A stretch of DNA of 64,000 nt from Sphingobium yanoikuyae (GCF_034424525.1 NZ_CP139979.1:2629001-2693000); one strand, 5' to 3'. Numbered from the stretch's first letter, positions 27,458 through 35,711 are shown. Notes: generated by a model from the letters alone, not told the origin. A program made the numbers and translations.

Positions 27458-27940
27458 TCAGGCGATCTCGGCGAACAGCTTCATGCCGCGCGGCTTGCGT
27501 GGTGGCGCGCGACCGGCCAGCACCGCATCGACCACCGCGATCGCCGCCAGCAGGTCGCGCGGGGCGAAGGGCTTGGCGAGACAGCCGACCGCCAGCGATC
27601 GCGCATCGGCGGGACAGGCACCGGTGACGAACAGCACCGGCAATTGGCGCGCATGGGCATGACGCGCGACCTCTATGCCGCAGCGCCCACCGCGCAGATT
27701 GATGTCGGTGACGACCAGATCGACCGATCCCATATCGATCACGCGGGCGGCGTGGGTGTGGCTGTCGACGGTGGCGGCGATGCGATAGCCTGCCTGGGAC
27801 AGGATATGCTCATGGTCGAAGGCGACGAGCGGTTCATCCTCCACCACCAGCACGCTGCGAATGGCGTTGCGCGGCGCACCTGCCCCGTCTCTCGCTCCGT
27901 CCCTGGCGGTGTCGTCCCCTCTGATTCGCCCGAAAAACAT
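27458..27940 (-). CDS. Single-domain response regulator
   Basis: A 160-residue receiver-only protein. An N-terminal extension of about 28 residues precedes SVLVVEDEPLVAFDHEHIL. The phospho-acceptor Asp is in VVTDINLRGG, the conserved Thr in VLFVTGA, and the Lys in LAKPFAP. No output domain follows, so it probably acts by protein contact or as a phosphate relay. I chose ATG 27940 (AGGA upstream); the longer frame is not family-like. 102 bp separate it from the AmpG-like gene downstream. Confidence 0.88.
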   Translation of the reverse strand: MFFGRIRGDDTARDGARDGAGAPRNAIRSVLVVEDEPLVAFDHEHILSQAGYRIAATVDSHTHAARVIDMGSVDLVVTDINLRGGRCGIEVARHAHARQLPVLFVTGACPADARSLAVGCLAKPFAPRDLLAAIAVVDAVLAGRAPPRKPRGMKLFAEIA

Positions 27941-28105
27941 TTGCTGTCCTGCCCCGTTTCCGCCATGCAACCGACCAACGCCGCGCCCCGGCGCCGGGTT
28001 GCGCCCGGCCGGGGCTTTGCCGTTCACATGGACGGCGCTATGGCACCGTTCATCATATTGCACATGCCGCCCTGATATGGGGATGGCCACCCGTCACGAA
28101 AAGGA

Positions 28106-29605
28106 ATGCATCAAGTGGAACCGCCAAAAAAATCTGGTCCGCCGCGCCGGTCAGGTCCGGGCGGTCCCAAGCGTCCCTCCGGCCCCGGATCGCGTGGCGG
28201 CGCCGATCGCGGCACTGGCCGTGGCCCCGCCCGATCGGACGCCCGATCGGACAGTCGCAACGAAGGTCGTTTTGACAGCCGGAGCGAAGGCCGTCCGGGC
28301 CGCCCCGCCCCGCGTGGCGAGCGCCCCGATCGCAATGGCCCCGGCGAGGCCCGTGGCAATCGCTTCGGCGAAGGCCGTGGCGAACGCGGCGAAGGTCGCG
28401 GCGCCCGCCCCGATCGCAGCGCTTCGGGCGAAGGCCGTGGCGGTCGCTTTGCCGGAAACCGCGAAGAAGGCCGTGGCGACCGCCCGGCCCGTGGCGCGCG
28501 TCCCGATCGCAACGCCACCGGCGAAGGCCGTGGCCGCTTCGGCGAAGCGCGCGGAGAACGCAGCGAGCGCCCGGCCCGTGGCCGTCCCGATCGCGCCGCC
28601 CAGCCGGATCGCGCCGAACGCCCCGCCCGCAGCGGTCGCCCGGTCGAAGGCCAGCGCCCCGAGCGCGCCGCCGCTGGAGATCGCCCCGCCCGCGCGCCCT
28701 TTGGCGATCGTGCCGCCCGTCCCGCTTTCGGTGACCGCCCGGCCCGCCCGCGCCCCGAAGGCCGCACGCCCGGCACATCCTATCCGCCGCGCCGCCCCGG
28801 CAGCAAGAAGCCGGCTGCACCCCACACCGCCAACCCGCACCCGGCCCGCGCCGCCGCGGAAACCAGCGGCAAGGGCGAACCCCAGCGCATCGCCAAGCTG
28901 CTCGCCCGCGCCGGCATCGCCTCGCGCCGCGAGATCGAGCGGATGATCGAGGAAGGCCGTATCGCCAGGGACGGTGTCACGATCGACACCCCCGCGACGC
29001 TGCTGACCTCGCTCCATGGCGTGACCGTCGACGGTGATCCGGTCGCTGCGCCGGCCCCCGCGCGCCTGTTCCTGTTCCACAAGCCGACCGGCTTCCTCAC
29101 CACCGAGCGCGACCCCGCCGGGCGGCCGACCATCTACGACATCCTGCCCGACGACCTGCCGCGGCTGATGCCGATCGGCCGGCTCGACATGAATACCGAG
29201 GGGCTGTTGCTGCTCACCACCGATGGCGAGTTCAAGCGCGAGATGGAATTGCCCTCGACCGGCGTGCCGCGCACCTATCGCGCCCGCGCCTTTGGCGAGG
29301 TCAGCCAGCAGCAGCTGGAGGATCTGTTCGACGGCATCGAGATTGACGGCATCCAATATGGTCCGATCGAGGCCAATCTGGAACGGCGCACCGGCCGCAA
29401 CCAGTGGATCGAAATGACCCTGACCGAAGGCAAGAACCGCGAAGTGCGCCGCGTGCTCGAACATTTCGAACTCAAGGTCAATCGCCTGATCCGCACCAGC
29501 TACGGCCCGTTCGAACTGGGCGAACTGGCCGGCGGCGCGGTCGAGGAAGTGCGCCAGCATGATCTGGTCGCCTTCCGCAGCAGCCTGAAGAAAGCACAGA
29601 AATGA
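28106..29605 (+). CDS. RluB/RsuA-family pseudouridine synthase with long basic RG-rich N-terminus
   Basis: A 499-residue protein. Residues about 1-255 are low-complexity, rich in Arg, Gly, Asp, Pro and Ala, with repeated RPDRN…GEGRG units. An S4 RNA-binding domain follows (about 258-305: RIAKLLARAGIASRREIERMIEEGRI). The catalytic domain has the active Asp361 in GRLDMNTEGLLLLT, then KNREVRRVLEHF and RLIRTSYGPF. It isomerises a uridine in rRNA, most likely in 23S (RluB-type). The basic tail probably adds RNA binding. A 469-residue antisense reading frame over this region is a composition artefact. Its stop overlaps the rsmD ATG. Confidence 0.93.
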   Translation: MHQVEPPKKSGPPRRSGPGGPKRPSGPGSRGGADRGTGRGPARSDARSDSRNEGRFDSRSEGRPGRPAPRGERPDRNGPGEARGNRFGEGRGERGEGRGARPDRSASGEGRGGRFAGNREEGRGDRPARGARPDRNATGEGRGRFGEARGERSERPARGRPDRAAQPDRAERPARSGRPVEGQRPERAAAGDRPARAPFGDRAARPAFGDRPARPRPEGRTPGTSYPPRRPGSKKPAAPHTANPHPARAAAETSGKGEPQRIAKLLARAGIASRREIERMIEEGRIARDGVTIDTPATLLTSLHGVTVDGDPVAAPAPARLFLFHKPTGFLTTERDPAGRPTIYDILPDDLPRLMPIGRLDMNTEGLLLLTTDGEFKREMELPSTGVPRTYRARAFGEVSQQQLEDLFDGIEIDGIQYGPIEANLERRTGRNQWIEMTLTEGKNREVRRVLEHFELKVNRLIRTSYGPFELGELAGGAVEEVRQHDLVAFRSSLKKAQK

Positions 29606-30156
29606 GGATCATATCGGGCCAATGGCGCGGCCGTCCGCTGGTCGCGCCCAAGGGCGACGCCACCCGTCCCACCGGCGACCGCACGCGTGAGACGCTCTTT
29701 TCGATGCTGGCGAGCCGGCTGGGATCGTTTGAGGGCCTCGCCGTGGGCGACTTCTTCGCCGGATCGGGCGCGCTGGGCTTTGAAGCCCTGTCGCGCGGCG
29801 CCGGCTCCTGCCTGTTCGTCGAGCAGGACAAGGCGGCGATCGACGCGATCCGCGCCAATGGCGACAAGCTCGGCCTGCGCCCCGACATTCGCCAGACCAG
29901 CGTGCTCTCGCTCGGCCCGACGAAGACGCCGCTCGACCTCATCTTCATGGACCCGCCCTATGACACCGGTGCGGGCCAGGTCGCACTCGACAAGCTGGCG
30001 CGCCTGGGCTGGACCAGCCCGGCCACCTGGATCAGCATCGAAACCGACCGTCGCGAGGACGTCGCGGTCAAGGGCTTCATCGTCGACGCCGTGCGCGACG
30101 TCGGCAAGGCGCGCCTCACCCTGCTCCGCGCAGAGGATAGCGCGCCCGCCGCGTAA
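29602..30156 (+). CDS. rsmD: 16S rRNA (guanine(966)-N(2))-methyltransferase
   Basis: SAM-dependent methyltransferase of 184 residues acting on G966 of 16S rRNA in the 30S particle. The N-terminal MRIISGQWRGRPL is diagnostic. TRPTGDRTRETLFSML, the SAM-binding DFFAGSGALGFEAL, and the catalytic DPPY (residues about 115-118) are present. It overlaps the pseudouridine synthase by ATGA, a common pairing of two rRNA-modification genes. Confidence 0.97.
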   Translation: MRIISGQWRGRPLVAPKGDATRPTGDRTRETLFSMLASRLGSFEGLAVGDFFAGSGALGFEALSRGAGSCLFVEQDKAAIDAIRANGDKLGLRPDIRQTSVLSLGPTKTPLDLIFMDPPYDTGAGQVALDKLARLGWTSPATWISIETDRREDVAVKGFIVDAVRDVGKARLTLLRAEDSAPAA

Positions 30157-30171
30157 CGATCAGGCGAGATA

Positions 30172-30618
30172 TCAGGCGGCCTCCGCGTAGGCCGCCTGTT
30201 CCTTGCCGATCAGGATATCGGCCAGGAAAGTATAAGCTTCCGCCCAGGCGGCCAGCACTTCATCGGTCGCCACTTCTTCGCCCAGCACCTCGCGGATGGC
30301 GGGCAGCAGGGCGGCCGCCACCTTGGGATAATGGTCCGGCTGCACGCCCGTATCGACATGGCGCTGCACCATGCGCGCAATCGCGCCGTCCAGCGCCTGC
30401 AACTTGTCGACATTCTCCGCAAAGCCCAGGATCGCCGCCGCCAGCCGGCGCGGCTGCTCGCCGCTGGCCTGCGCCGCCTGATCGAACATGTCCTTGATCG
30501 ACGCATCCTCGAACAGCCGTGCATACATGCGGGTGGTGATCTCGACGCCATGACGGCGCAGCGCCGGGCCGGTCGCTTTCACGATGGCGATGGTTTCAGG
30601 GGACAGATTTTCGCGCAT
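30172..30618 (-). CDS. Single-domain globin (flavohaemoglobin-type haem domain)
   Basis: A 148-residue globin corresponding to the haem domain of Hmp without the reductase part. Seen are LSPETIAIVKATGPALRRHGVEITTRMYARLF with a Tyr at the B10 position (distal pocket) and MVQRHVDTGVQPDHY with the proximal His. It should bind oxygen and nitric oxide; detoxification would need an external reductase. The ribosome site AAGGAG lies six bases before the ATG. It is divergent from an Rrf2 regulator, with an NsrR-like palindrome in the 107-bp gap. A hairpin overlaps its 3' end. Confidence 0.93.
   Translation of the reverse strand: MRENLSPETIAIVKATGPALRRHGVEITTRMYARLFEDASIKDMFDQAAQASGEQPRRLAAAILGFAENVDKLQALDGAIARMVQRHVDTGVQPDHYPKVAAALLPAIREVLGEEVATDEVLAAWAEAYTFLADILIGKEQAAYAEAA
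30173..30198. terminator. Possible bidirectional hairpin between rsmD and the globin gene
   Basis: CAGGCGGCC and GGCCGCCTG form a nine-base stem with an eight-base loop, straddling the globin C-terminus and lying 17 bp after rsmD. No T run follows on the plus strand; rating moderate. Confidence 0.5.
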
Positions 30619-30644
30619 GACAGGCTCCTTATCGGGGACTCGAT

Positions 30645-30667
30645 AAGATCCATTTAATATGCATCTT
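30645..30667. promoter_or_regulatory. NsrR-type operator between globin and Rrf2 genes
   Basis: AAGATCCATTT-A-ATATGCATCTT is an 11-1-11 inverted repeat matching in 9 of 11 positions, close to the published NsrR consensus AAGATGCATTT. A further half-site AAGATGTAAAT follows at 30670-30680. It is centred in the divergent gap, so it can repress both genes. Confidence 0.8.
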
Positions 30668-30725
30668 TTAAGATGTAAATTGAATATATGTTTAAGACGG
30701 TCTACGCGCAGGATAGGAGGGCGCG

Positions 30726-31220
30726 ATGCAATTGACCCGCCACACCGATTATGCGCTGCGCGTGCTGATCCATCTTGCCGCCGTGCCGGGCGGACGGGCG
30801 ACGATCCCGGAAATTGCCGATGCCTATGGCCTGTCGCGCAATCATCTGATGAAGGTGGTGCATGGCCTGGGCCAGAGCGGCTTCATCCGCACCCAGCGCG
30901 GTCGCGGCGGCGGCTTCGCCCTCGCCGCCGATCCTGTCGATATCCGCATCGGCGCGGTCGTGCGCCATAGCGAACCGGACATGGCGATGGCCGATTGCGC
31001 GTCCTGCGCGATCCGCCCGGCCTGTGGCTTGTCGGGCATATTGGCACTGGCGGTCGGCGCCTTCCTGACCGTGCTGGACGGCTATAGCCTGGCCGACGCG
31101 GCGCGTGACCGGGCTGGCCTCGCAGCGCTCATCGCCGCCCTGCCCGGCCCTTCAGCCGCCGATCCCAATCCAGATCTCAGCCCGGCCTGCGCATCCTCTT
31201 CTTCGCCTCGCCCGGATTGA
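30726..31220 (+). CDS. Rrf2-family NO-responsive repressor, NsrR-like
   Basis: A 164-residue regulator. The winged helix spans about 1-70 (LTRHTDYALRVLIHLAA, LSRNHLMKVVHGLGQSGFIRTQRGRGGGFALA). Three cysteines at 91, 94 and 100 (DCASC…ACGL) would hold an iron-sulfur cluster that reacts with NO. The spacing C-x2-C-x5-C is tighter than in E. coli NsrR (x4-x5), which I note as odd. An RBS AGGAGGG is present. Divergence from a globin and the operator in between support the NsrR role. Its C-terminal 44 bases overlap the 3' end of the convergent small gene. Confidence 0.9.
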   Translation: MQLTRHTDYALRVLIHLAAVPGGRATIPEIADAYGLSRNHLMKVVHGLGQSGFIRTQRGRGGGFALAADPVDIRIGAVVRHSEPDMAMADCASCAIRPACGLSGILALAVGAFLTVLDGYSLADAARDRAGLAALIAALPGPSAADPNPDLSPACASSSSPRPD

Positions 31221-31518
31221 CGCAACCGTCCTGCACGCCCTTGCCGCAGACCGGATAGGCCTTTGCCTCGGTCGGCGGCGGCGTCATGTTGCCGCCGACC
31301 GTCACCGGATTGGCCGCCGTGCCCACCGGCGCGGCCGGATCGCGCGGCACGTCCGCAGGCGCCGGCACCATGCCCGTCTCGGCCGGCACCGCGCCGGTCG
31401 GCTGCGCGGCATTGGGATCCTGCTTCTGGGCCGGCGGTGACATCGGCTGCGCCCCGGCCTGACCGGGCATCGCCGCCATCGACAGGGCGGCAAAGCCGGC
31501 GATCATGATGATCTTCAT
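31177..31518 (-). CDS. Small exported Pro/Ala-rich protein
   Basis: A 113-residue protein with signal peptide (MKIIMIAGFAALSMAAMPGQAGA). The mature part is Pro/Ala-rich and low in complexity, then ends in a compact motif YPVCGKGVQDGCVNPGEA with two cysteines that could form a disulfide. The start at 31518 has AAGGA upstream; the longer frame start is not signal-like. Function unknown. It overlaps the convergent Rrf2 gene by 44 bases. Confidence 0.75.
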   Translation of the reverse strand: MKIIMIAGFAALSMAAMPGQAGAQPMSPPAQKQDPNAAQPTGAVPAETGMVPAPADVPRDPAAPVGTAANPVTVGGNMTPPPTEAKAYPVCGKGVQDGCVNPGEAKKRMRRPG

Positions 31519-31626
31519 CGGGTTGGTCCTTCTACTCCTTGCCCCGAGCAAGGGAGAAACCGGCCGCCCCGCGTCCCTGTTCCGCGTCAGCGACGAACCG
31601 TGCCGCCGCTGACGCCGGCCGCGCGC

Positions 31627-32025
31627 TCAGTCCGACGGGTATCGATCGAACCGGGGCAGGTCATGCGCCGCCGCCATCCACGGCGCCGCCTCGGCATATT
31701 GGACATGCACCGCCGGCGGAAAGGCGCTCTGGTCGTCCAGCGTCGCGCTCTGGATGTCGATCATGCCGGGAAAGACCGTCGGGTTGGTGTAGAACAGCCC
31801 GGTGCCACAGGTGCCGCAGAAATGGCGGGTCGCATTGTCCGACGACTGGTAGGTGACCGGATCGCCCTCTATCGTCACCTTGTCATGCGCGAACAGCGCC
31901 CAGCCGACCATCGGCGCACCCGCGCTCATCCGGCAATCGCTGCAATGGCAGAGCGCGCTGTAAACCGGCTCGCCCTCCGCCGCATAATGGATCGCCCCGC
32001 ACTGGCACCGCCCCGTCACCATCAT
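31627..32025 (-). CDS. GFA-family zinc protein (glutathione-dependent formaldehyde-activating fold)
   Basis: A 132-residue protein with the zinc-binding pattern of the GFA/CENP-V family: GRCQCGAIHY near the start, CHCSDCRMSAGAPM, and FCGTCGTGLFY. The family includes S-hydroxymethylglutathione synthase but many members have other roles, so the reaction is not assigned. Start ATG 32022-32025 region has two adjacent ATGs. It is divergent from uvrD. Confidence 0.9.
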   Translation of the reverse strand: MMVTGRCQCGAIHYAAEGEPVYSALCHCSDCRMSAGAPMVGWALFAHDKVTIEGDPVTYQSSDNATRHFCGTCGTGLFYTNPTVFPGMIDIQSATLDDQSAFPPAVHVQYAEAAPWMAAAHDLPRFDRYPSD

Positions 32026-32135
32026 CTTGCTCCATTCGCATCTTGCGTGATTCCCTTTTTGTTCTCATAGATTGCGTCCCGCTGCAAGGCCATCCGCCCT
32101 TGCCCCCGCAACCACCCATCCCTAGTTGATCGCCC

Positions 32136-34412
32136 ATGACCGTGCCTGCCCCCTCTCCCAATGACCCGCCCTATCTGAAGGGCCTCAACGAACCGCAGCG
32201 TCAGGCTGTGCTGACCACGGAGGGGCCGGTGCTGGTGCTGGCCGGCGCGGGCACGGGCAAGACCGCAGCGCTTACCGCCCGCCTCGCCCATCTGGTCGCG
32301 ACCCAGCGCGCCTGGCCCTCGGAAATCCTGGCCGTCACCTTCACCAACAAGGCGGCACGGGAAATGCGCGAGCGTGTCGGCCGGATGATCGGCCCGGCGG
32401 TCGAGGGCATGCCCTGGCTTGGCACCTTCCACGCGATCGCCGCCAAGATGCTGCGCCGCCATGCCGAACTGGTGGGCCTTCAGTCCAATTTCACCATCCT
32501 CGACACCGACGACCAGTTGCGCCTGATGAAACAGTTGATCCAGGCGGAGGGGATTGACGAGAAGCGCTGGCCCGCCCGCCAGCTCGCCGGCCTCATCGAC
32601 CAGTGGAAGAATAAGGGCCTCACCCCGGAGGAAGTCGGTGCCGGCGAGGCCGAGGGCTATGCCCATGGCAAGGAGCAGAAGCTGTACGCCGCCTATCAGG
32701 CCCGTCTGCGTGAAGTGAATGCCTGCGATTTCGGTGACTTGCTGCTCCACTCTCTCACCATCTTGAAGCGCCACCGCGACGTGCTGGAGCAATATCAGCA
32801 GCGCTTCAAATATATCATGGTGGACGAATATCAGGACACCAACTCCAGCCAGTATCTCTGGCTGCGGCTGCTCGCCCAGACCCGCAAGAATATCTGCTGC
32901 GTCGGTGACGACGATCAGTCCATCTATTCATGGCGTGGCGCAGAAGTCGCCAATATCCTGCGGTTCGAAAAGGATTTTCCGGGCGCCGTGATCGTCCGGC
33001 TGGAACAGAATTACCGCTCCACCCCGCATATTCTGGGCGCCGCCTCCGGGGTGATCGCGGAAAATGGCAATCGCCTGGGCAAGACCCTATGGACCGACAT
33101 CGGCGTCGGCGAAAAGGTGCGCGTGCTCGGCGTGTGGGACGGGCCGGAGGAAGCCCGCCGCGTCGGCGACGAGATCGAGGCGATCGCCCGCGCCGGTGGA
33201 TCGCTCGACGAGGTCGCGATCCTCGTCCGTGCCCAGCACCAGACCCGCGAATTCGAAGATCGCTTCATCCAGATCGGCCTGCCCTATCGCATCGTCGGCG
33301 GCTTCCGCTTCTATGAGCGCGCCGAAATCCGCGACGCGCTCGCCTATCTGCGCCTCGTCAACCAGCCGGCCGACGACCTGGCGTTCGAGCGGATCGTCAA
33401 CGTGCCGAAGCGCGGCCTGGGCGACAAGGCGGTCGAGAAGCTGCACCGGCTGGCGCGCGCGGAGGGCATTCCCCTAGCCCTCGCCGCCGCCCGCATCCTC
33501 GACACCGACGAACTGACGCCTCAGGCGCGCCGTGCGCTCGGCGCCTTCATCGGCGATCTCGCCCGCTGGCGCGATCGCGCCGCACAACTGCCCCATGCCG
33601 AACTGGCGCGCCAGATATTGGACGAGAGCGGCTATACCGCCACGCTCCAGGCCGAACGCACCACCGAAAGCGCCGGCCGCCTCGAAAATCTGAGCGAACT
33701 CACGCGCGCGATGGAGGAATATGAGACACTGGGCGCCTTCCTCGAACATGTCAGCCTGGTCATGGACAATGAGGCGCAGCAGGACGAGCAGAAGCTCACC
33801 ATCATGACCATCCACGCCGCCAAGGGGCTGGAATTCGACAATGTCTTCCTCGCCGGCTGGGAGGAAGGCATCTTCCCCTCGCAGCGCGCGCTGGACGAAG
33901 GCGGGCTCAACAGCCTGGAGGAGGAACGGCGCCTCGCCTATGTGGCGATCACGCGCGCGCGCAAGCGCTGCACCATCCTCCATGCCGCCAATCGCCGCAT
34001 CTATGGCCAGTGGACCAGTAGCATCCCCTCCCGCTTCGTCGGCGAATTGCCACCCGAACATGTGGATGAGGAAAGCAGCATGTCCGGCGGCGCCTCGCTC
34101 TGGCGCGCCAACTGGTCCGAACGGGACGATCCCTTCGCCAATGTCGCGCGCGGCTCGTCGCGCGGCCCCGGCTGGCAGCGCGCCCAGACCAGCGGCCAGT
34201 TCAGCCGCGAACCCGTGCGAATCGTCGAAGCCCGCACCTCCGCCGTGTCGCTCGGCAACAAGGGCCGCGACGATGTGGCCGTCGGCCAGCGCGTCTTCCA
34301 CCAGAAATTCGGCTATGGCACGATCGCCGCGATTGAGGGCAACAAGCTGGAAATCGACTTCGAAACCGCCGGCCGCAAGCGGGTGATGGACAGCTTCGTC
34401 ACGCTGGCCTGA
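32136..34412 (+). CDS. uvrD: UvrD/PcrA-type DNA helicase
   Basis: Superfamily 1A 3'-5' helicase of 758 residues for nucleotide excision and mismatch repair. Motif Q/I: LNEPQRQAV and AGAGTGKT (about 36-43). Motif Ia: AVTFTNKAA. Motif II: DEYQDTN. Motif III: GDDDQSIYSWRGA. Motif IV: LEQNYRS. Motif V: MTIHAAKGLEFDNVFL. Motif VI: ERRLAYVAITRARK. The C-terminal Tudor-like domain (VGQRVFHQKFGYGTI) is also present. PcrA/UvrD distinction is not certain. Confidence 0.96.
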   Translation: MTVPAPSPNDPPYLKGLNEPQRQAVLTTEGPVLVLAGAGTGKTAALTARLAHLVATQRAWPSEILAVTFTNKAAREMRERVGRMIGPAVEGMPWLGTFHAIAAKMLRRHAELVGLQSNFTILDTDDQLRLMKQLIQAEGIDEKRWPARQLAGLIDQWKNKGLTPEEVGAGEAEGYAHGKEQKLYAAYQARLREVNACDFGDLLLHSLTILKRHRDVLEQYQQRFKYIMVDEYQDTNSSQYLWLRLLAQTRKNICCVGDDDQSIYSWRGAEVANILRFEKDFPGAVIVRLEQNYRSTPHILGAASGVIAENGNRLGKTLWTDIGVGEKVRVLGVWDGPEEARRVGDEIEAIARAGGSLDEVAILVRAQHQTREFEDRFIQIGLPYRIVGGFRFYERAEIRDALAYLRLVNQPADDLAFERIVNVPKRGLGDKAVEKLHRLARAEGIPLALAAARILDTDELTPQARRALGAFIGDLARWRDRAAQLPHAELARQILDESGYTATLQAERTTESAGRLENLSELTRAMEEYETLGAFLEHVSLVMDNEAQQDEQKLTIMTIHAAKGLEFDNVFLAGWEEGIFPSQRALDEGGLNSLEEERRLAYVAITRARKRCTILHAANRRIYGQWTSSIPSRFVGELPPEHVDEESSMSGGASLWRANWSERDDPFANVARGSSRGPGWQRAQTSGQFSREPVRIVEARTSAVSLGNKGRDDVAVGQRVFHQKFGYGTIAAIEGNKLEIDFETAGRKRVMDSFVTLA

Positions 34413-34766
34413 ACGGCGTTGCCCCGTCCTCATTCGCAAAAGCAGGAATGGCCTAAGAGGGTGGCTTACGGCCATTCCTCCCCGGCACGGGAGGGGGACC
34501 GCTCGCGCAGCGAGTGGTGGAGGGGCACAGGCCGGATAGCGCAGCGTTAATAGGCTCCTGCCCCTCCGTCAGGCGCTCCGCGCCTGCCACCTCCCCGTGC
34601 CGGGGAGGAATGACTGCGATTGGTCATCAGCCGTCAGAACCCGACATCGCCATTGCAAGCGTAGTGAAATTTGCCACCAACCGACACCGCAGCCAGCCCG
34701 ACCGAATCCGAAGGCCATCAACGCAATCCCATGGGTTGCGTGTGCATGATGCTATGTGAAGAAAAA
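34413..34766. other. Intergenic region after uvrD with repeats, no gene
   Basis: No credible coding sequence. It holds an inverted repeat AGGAATGGCC…GGCCATTCCT (34444-34479), which may terminate uvrD, then a BIME-like pair of repeat units (34473-34612), then about 150 bases with nothing recognisable up to the first tRNA-Ala. Confidence 0.6.
34473..34612. repeat. BIME-like extragenic repeat of two head-to-head units
   Basis: Two units of about 55 bp in opposite orientation (34473-34527 and 34559-34612). The outer ends share CATTCCTCCCCGGCACGGG and the inner ends GGAGGGGCA. Each unit has its own small hairpin: CTCGC-GCA-GCGAG on the left, AGGCGC-TCC-GCGCCT on the right. Only the middle of the unit differs. 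This is the layout of REP/BIME elements. Confidence 0.8.
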
Positions 34767-34842
34767 TGGTGGAGCCTAGCGGGATCGAACCGCTGACCTC
34801 CTGCATGCCATGCAGGCGCTCTCCCAGCTGAGCTAAGGCCCC
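34767..34842 (-). tRNA. tRNA-Ala (GGC), copy 3 in transcription order
   Basis: 76 bases including CCA. Acceptor GGGGCCT with AGGCTCC, D-arm TAGCTCAGCTGGGAGAGC, anticodon loop ATGGCAT (anticodon GGC), T-arm AGCGGTTCGATCCCGCT. Same sequence as the two copies upstream. Confidence 0.96.
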
Positions 34843-34913
34843 ATCCTGATACGGCGCGAACCGCGTCCCGATGGATCAGACCATGTCCGGCAAAAGCCGT
34901 CGGCCGAAAAAAT

Positions 34914-34989
34914 TGGTGGAGCCTAGCGGGATCGAACCGCTGACCTCCTGCATGCCATGCAGGCGCTCTCCCAGCTGAGCTAAGGCCCC
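34914..34989 (-). tRNA. tRNA-Ala (GGC), copy 2 in transcription order
   Basis: Identical cloverleaf to the neighbouring copies, with encoded CCA. The spacers on either side (about 71-73 bases, containing CCTGATACGGCGCGAACCGC) are also near-identical, so the whole unit of about 147-149 bp is tandemly repeated. Confidence 0.96.
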
Positions 34990-35062
34990 ATCCTGATACG
35001 GCGCGAACCGCGTCCCGAATGGATCAAACCATGTCCGGCACAAGCCGTCGGCCGAAAAAAAT

Positions 35063-35138
35063 TGGTGGAGCCTAGCGGGATCGAACCGCTGACCTCCTGC
35101 ATGCCATGCAGGCGCTCTCCCAGCTGAGCTAAGGCCCC
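35063..35138 (-). tRNA. tRNA-Ala (GGC), copy 1 in transcription order
   Basis: First of three tandem identical tRNA-Ala(GGC) genes. The 88-bp region upstream (35139-35226) would hold the promoter. Anticodon GGC reads GCC and GCT codons, in keeping with the Ala-GCC-rich genes around it. Confidence 0.96.
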
Positions 35139-35226
35139 GTACCATCTTGAGGCGCCGTTGGGTCCGGCGCCCCGGAGGTCGCTGCCTCTAGGATCAGGCG
35201 ATCCCGTTGGCAAGCAGAATTTTCAC

Positions 35227-35565
35227 TTAATTGTCGTCGTCGCCGTCATCATTGCCGGCATCGACGCCCAGGTCGTCATCGCCGCCCAGATCGACGTCAT
35301 TATCCGGCGAATCGCCGTCATCATCGACGTCCAGATCGATGTCCAGATCATCGTCCGCCGTCTCCAGCTCGCCATCGGCCGTTTCCACGACCTTCTTGGG
35401 CGCGGCCTCTTCATAGGGCAGCGGCTGCTTCGACTTCAGCACCGGCTCAGGCTCCCAGGCGGCGCCGCAGTTGATGCAGGTCACCGGGTCATCCTTGCCC
35501 AGGTCATAGAAGCGAGTCGCGCATTTCGGGCAGGTCCGCTTCGTGCCCCATTCAGCCTTCACCAT
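35227..35565 (-). CDS. TIGR02300 'FYDLN acid domain' protein
   Basis: A 112-residue protein. A zinc-ribbon-like N-terminus (KRTCPKCATRFYDLGKDDPVTCINCGA, four Cys) includes the FYDLN-type motif. It is followed by an acidic tail composed almost only of Asp, Gly, Glu, Asn and Val (about residues 72-112). The family is conserved in alphaproteobacteria with unknown function; the acidic tail suggests charge-based binding. It is divergent from aroA. Confidence 0.92.
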   Translation of the reverse strand: MVKAEWGTKRTCPKCATRFYDLGKDDPVTCINCGAAWEPEPVLKSKQPLPYEEAAPKKVVETADGELETADDDLDIDLDVDDDGDSPDNDVDLGGDDDLGVDAGNDDGDDDN

Positions 35566-35711
35566 GTCCGGCCTGTTCCTTCTTCGATGCTCAAACAGAA
35601 ATCACGCGGCGCGACGGAAGTCGGCCACGAAACGTCGGGCGCCTTGCCATAGCGAAACCGCGCTGTCAAAAGCCGGGCGCATTTTTTCGGTTCCAAGATG
35701 ATGGATACCCC

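Noticed and set aside
28151..29560. Minus-strand Ala/Gly-rich open frame of 469 codons
   Set aside because: Antisense of the RluB-type gene; the composition reflects the RG-rich coding sequence.
34876..35213. Minus-strand short proteins across the tRNA cluster (GALAQLGERLHGMQEVSGS type)
   Set aside because: Translation of tRNA-Ala genes, a well-known spurious product.
35158..35652. Plus-strand Val/Ile-rich frame of 164 codons
   Set aside because: Antisense of the acidic tail of the FYDLN protein; GAC repeats read backwards give Val and Ile.
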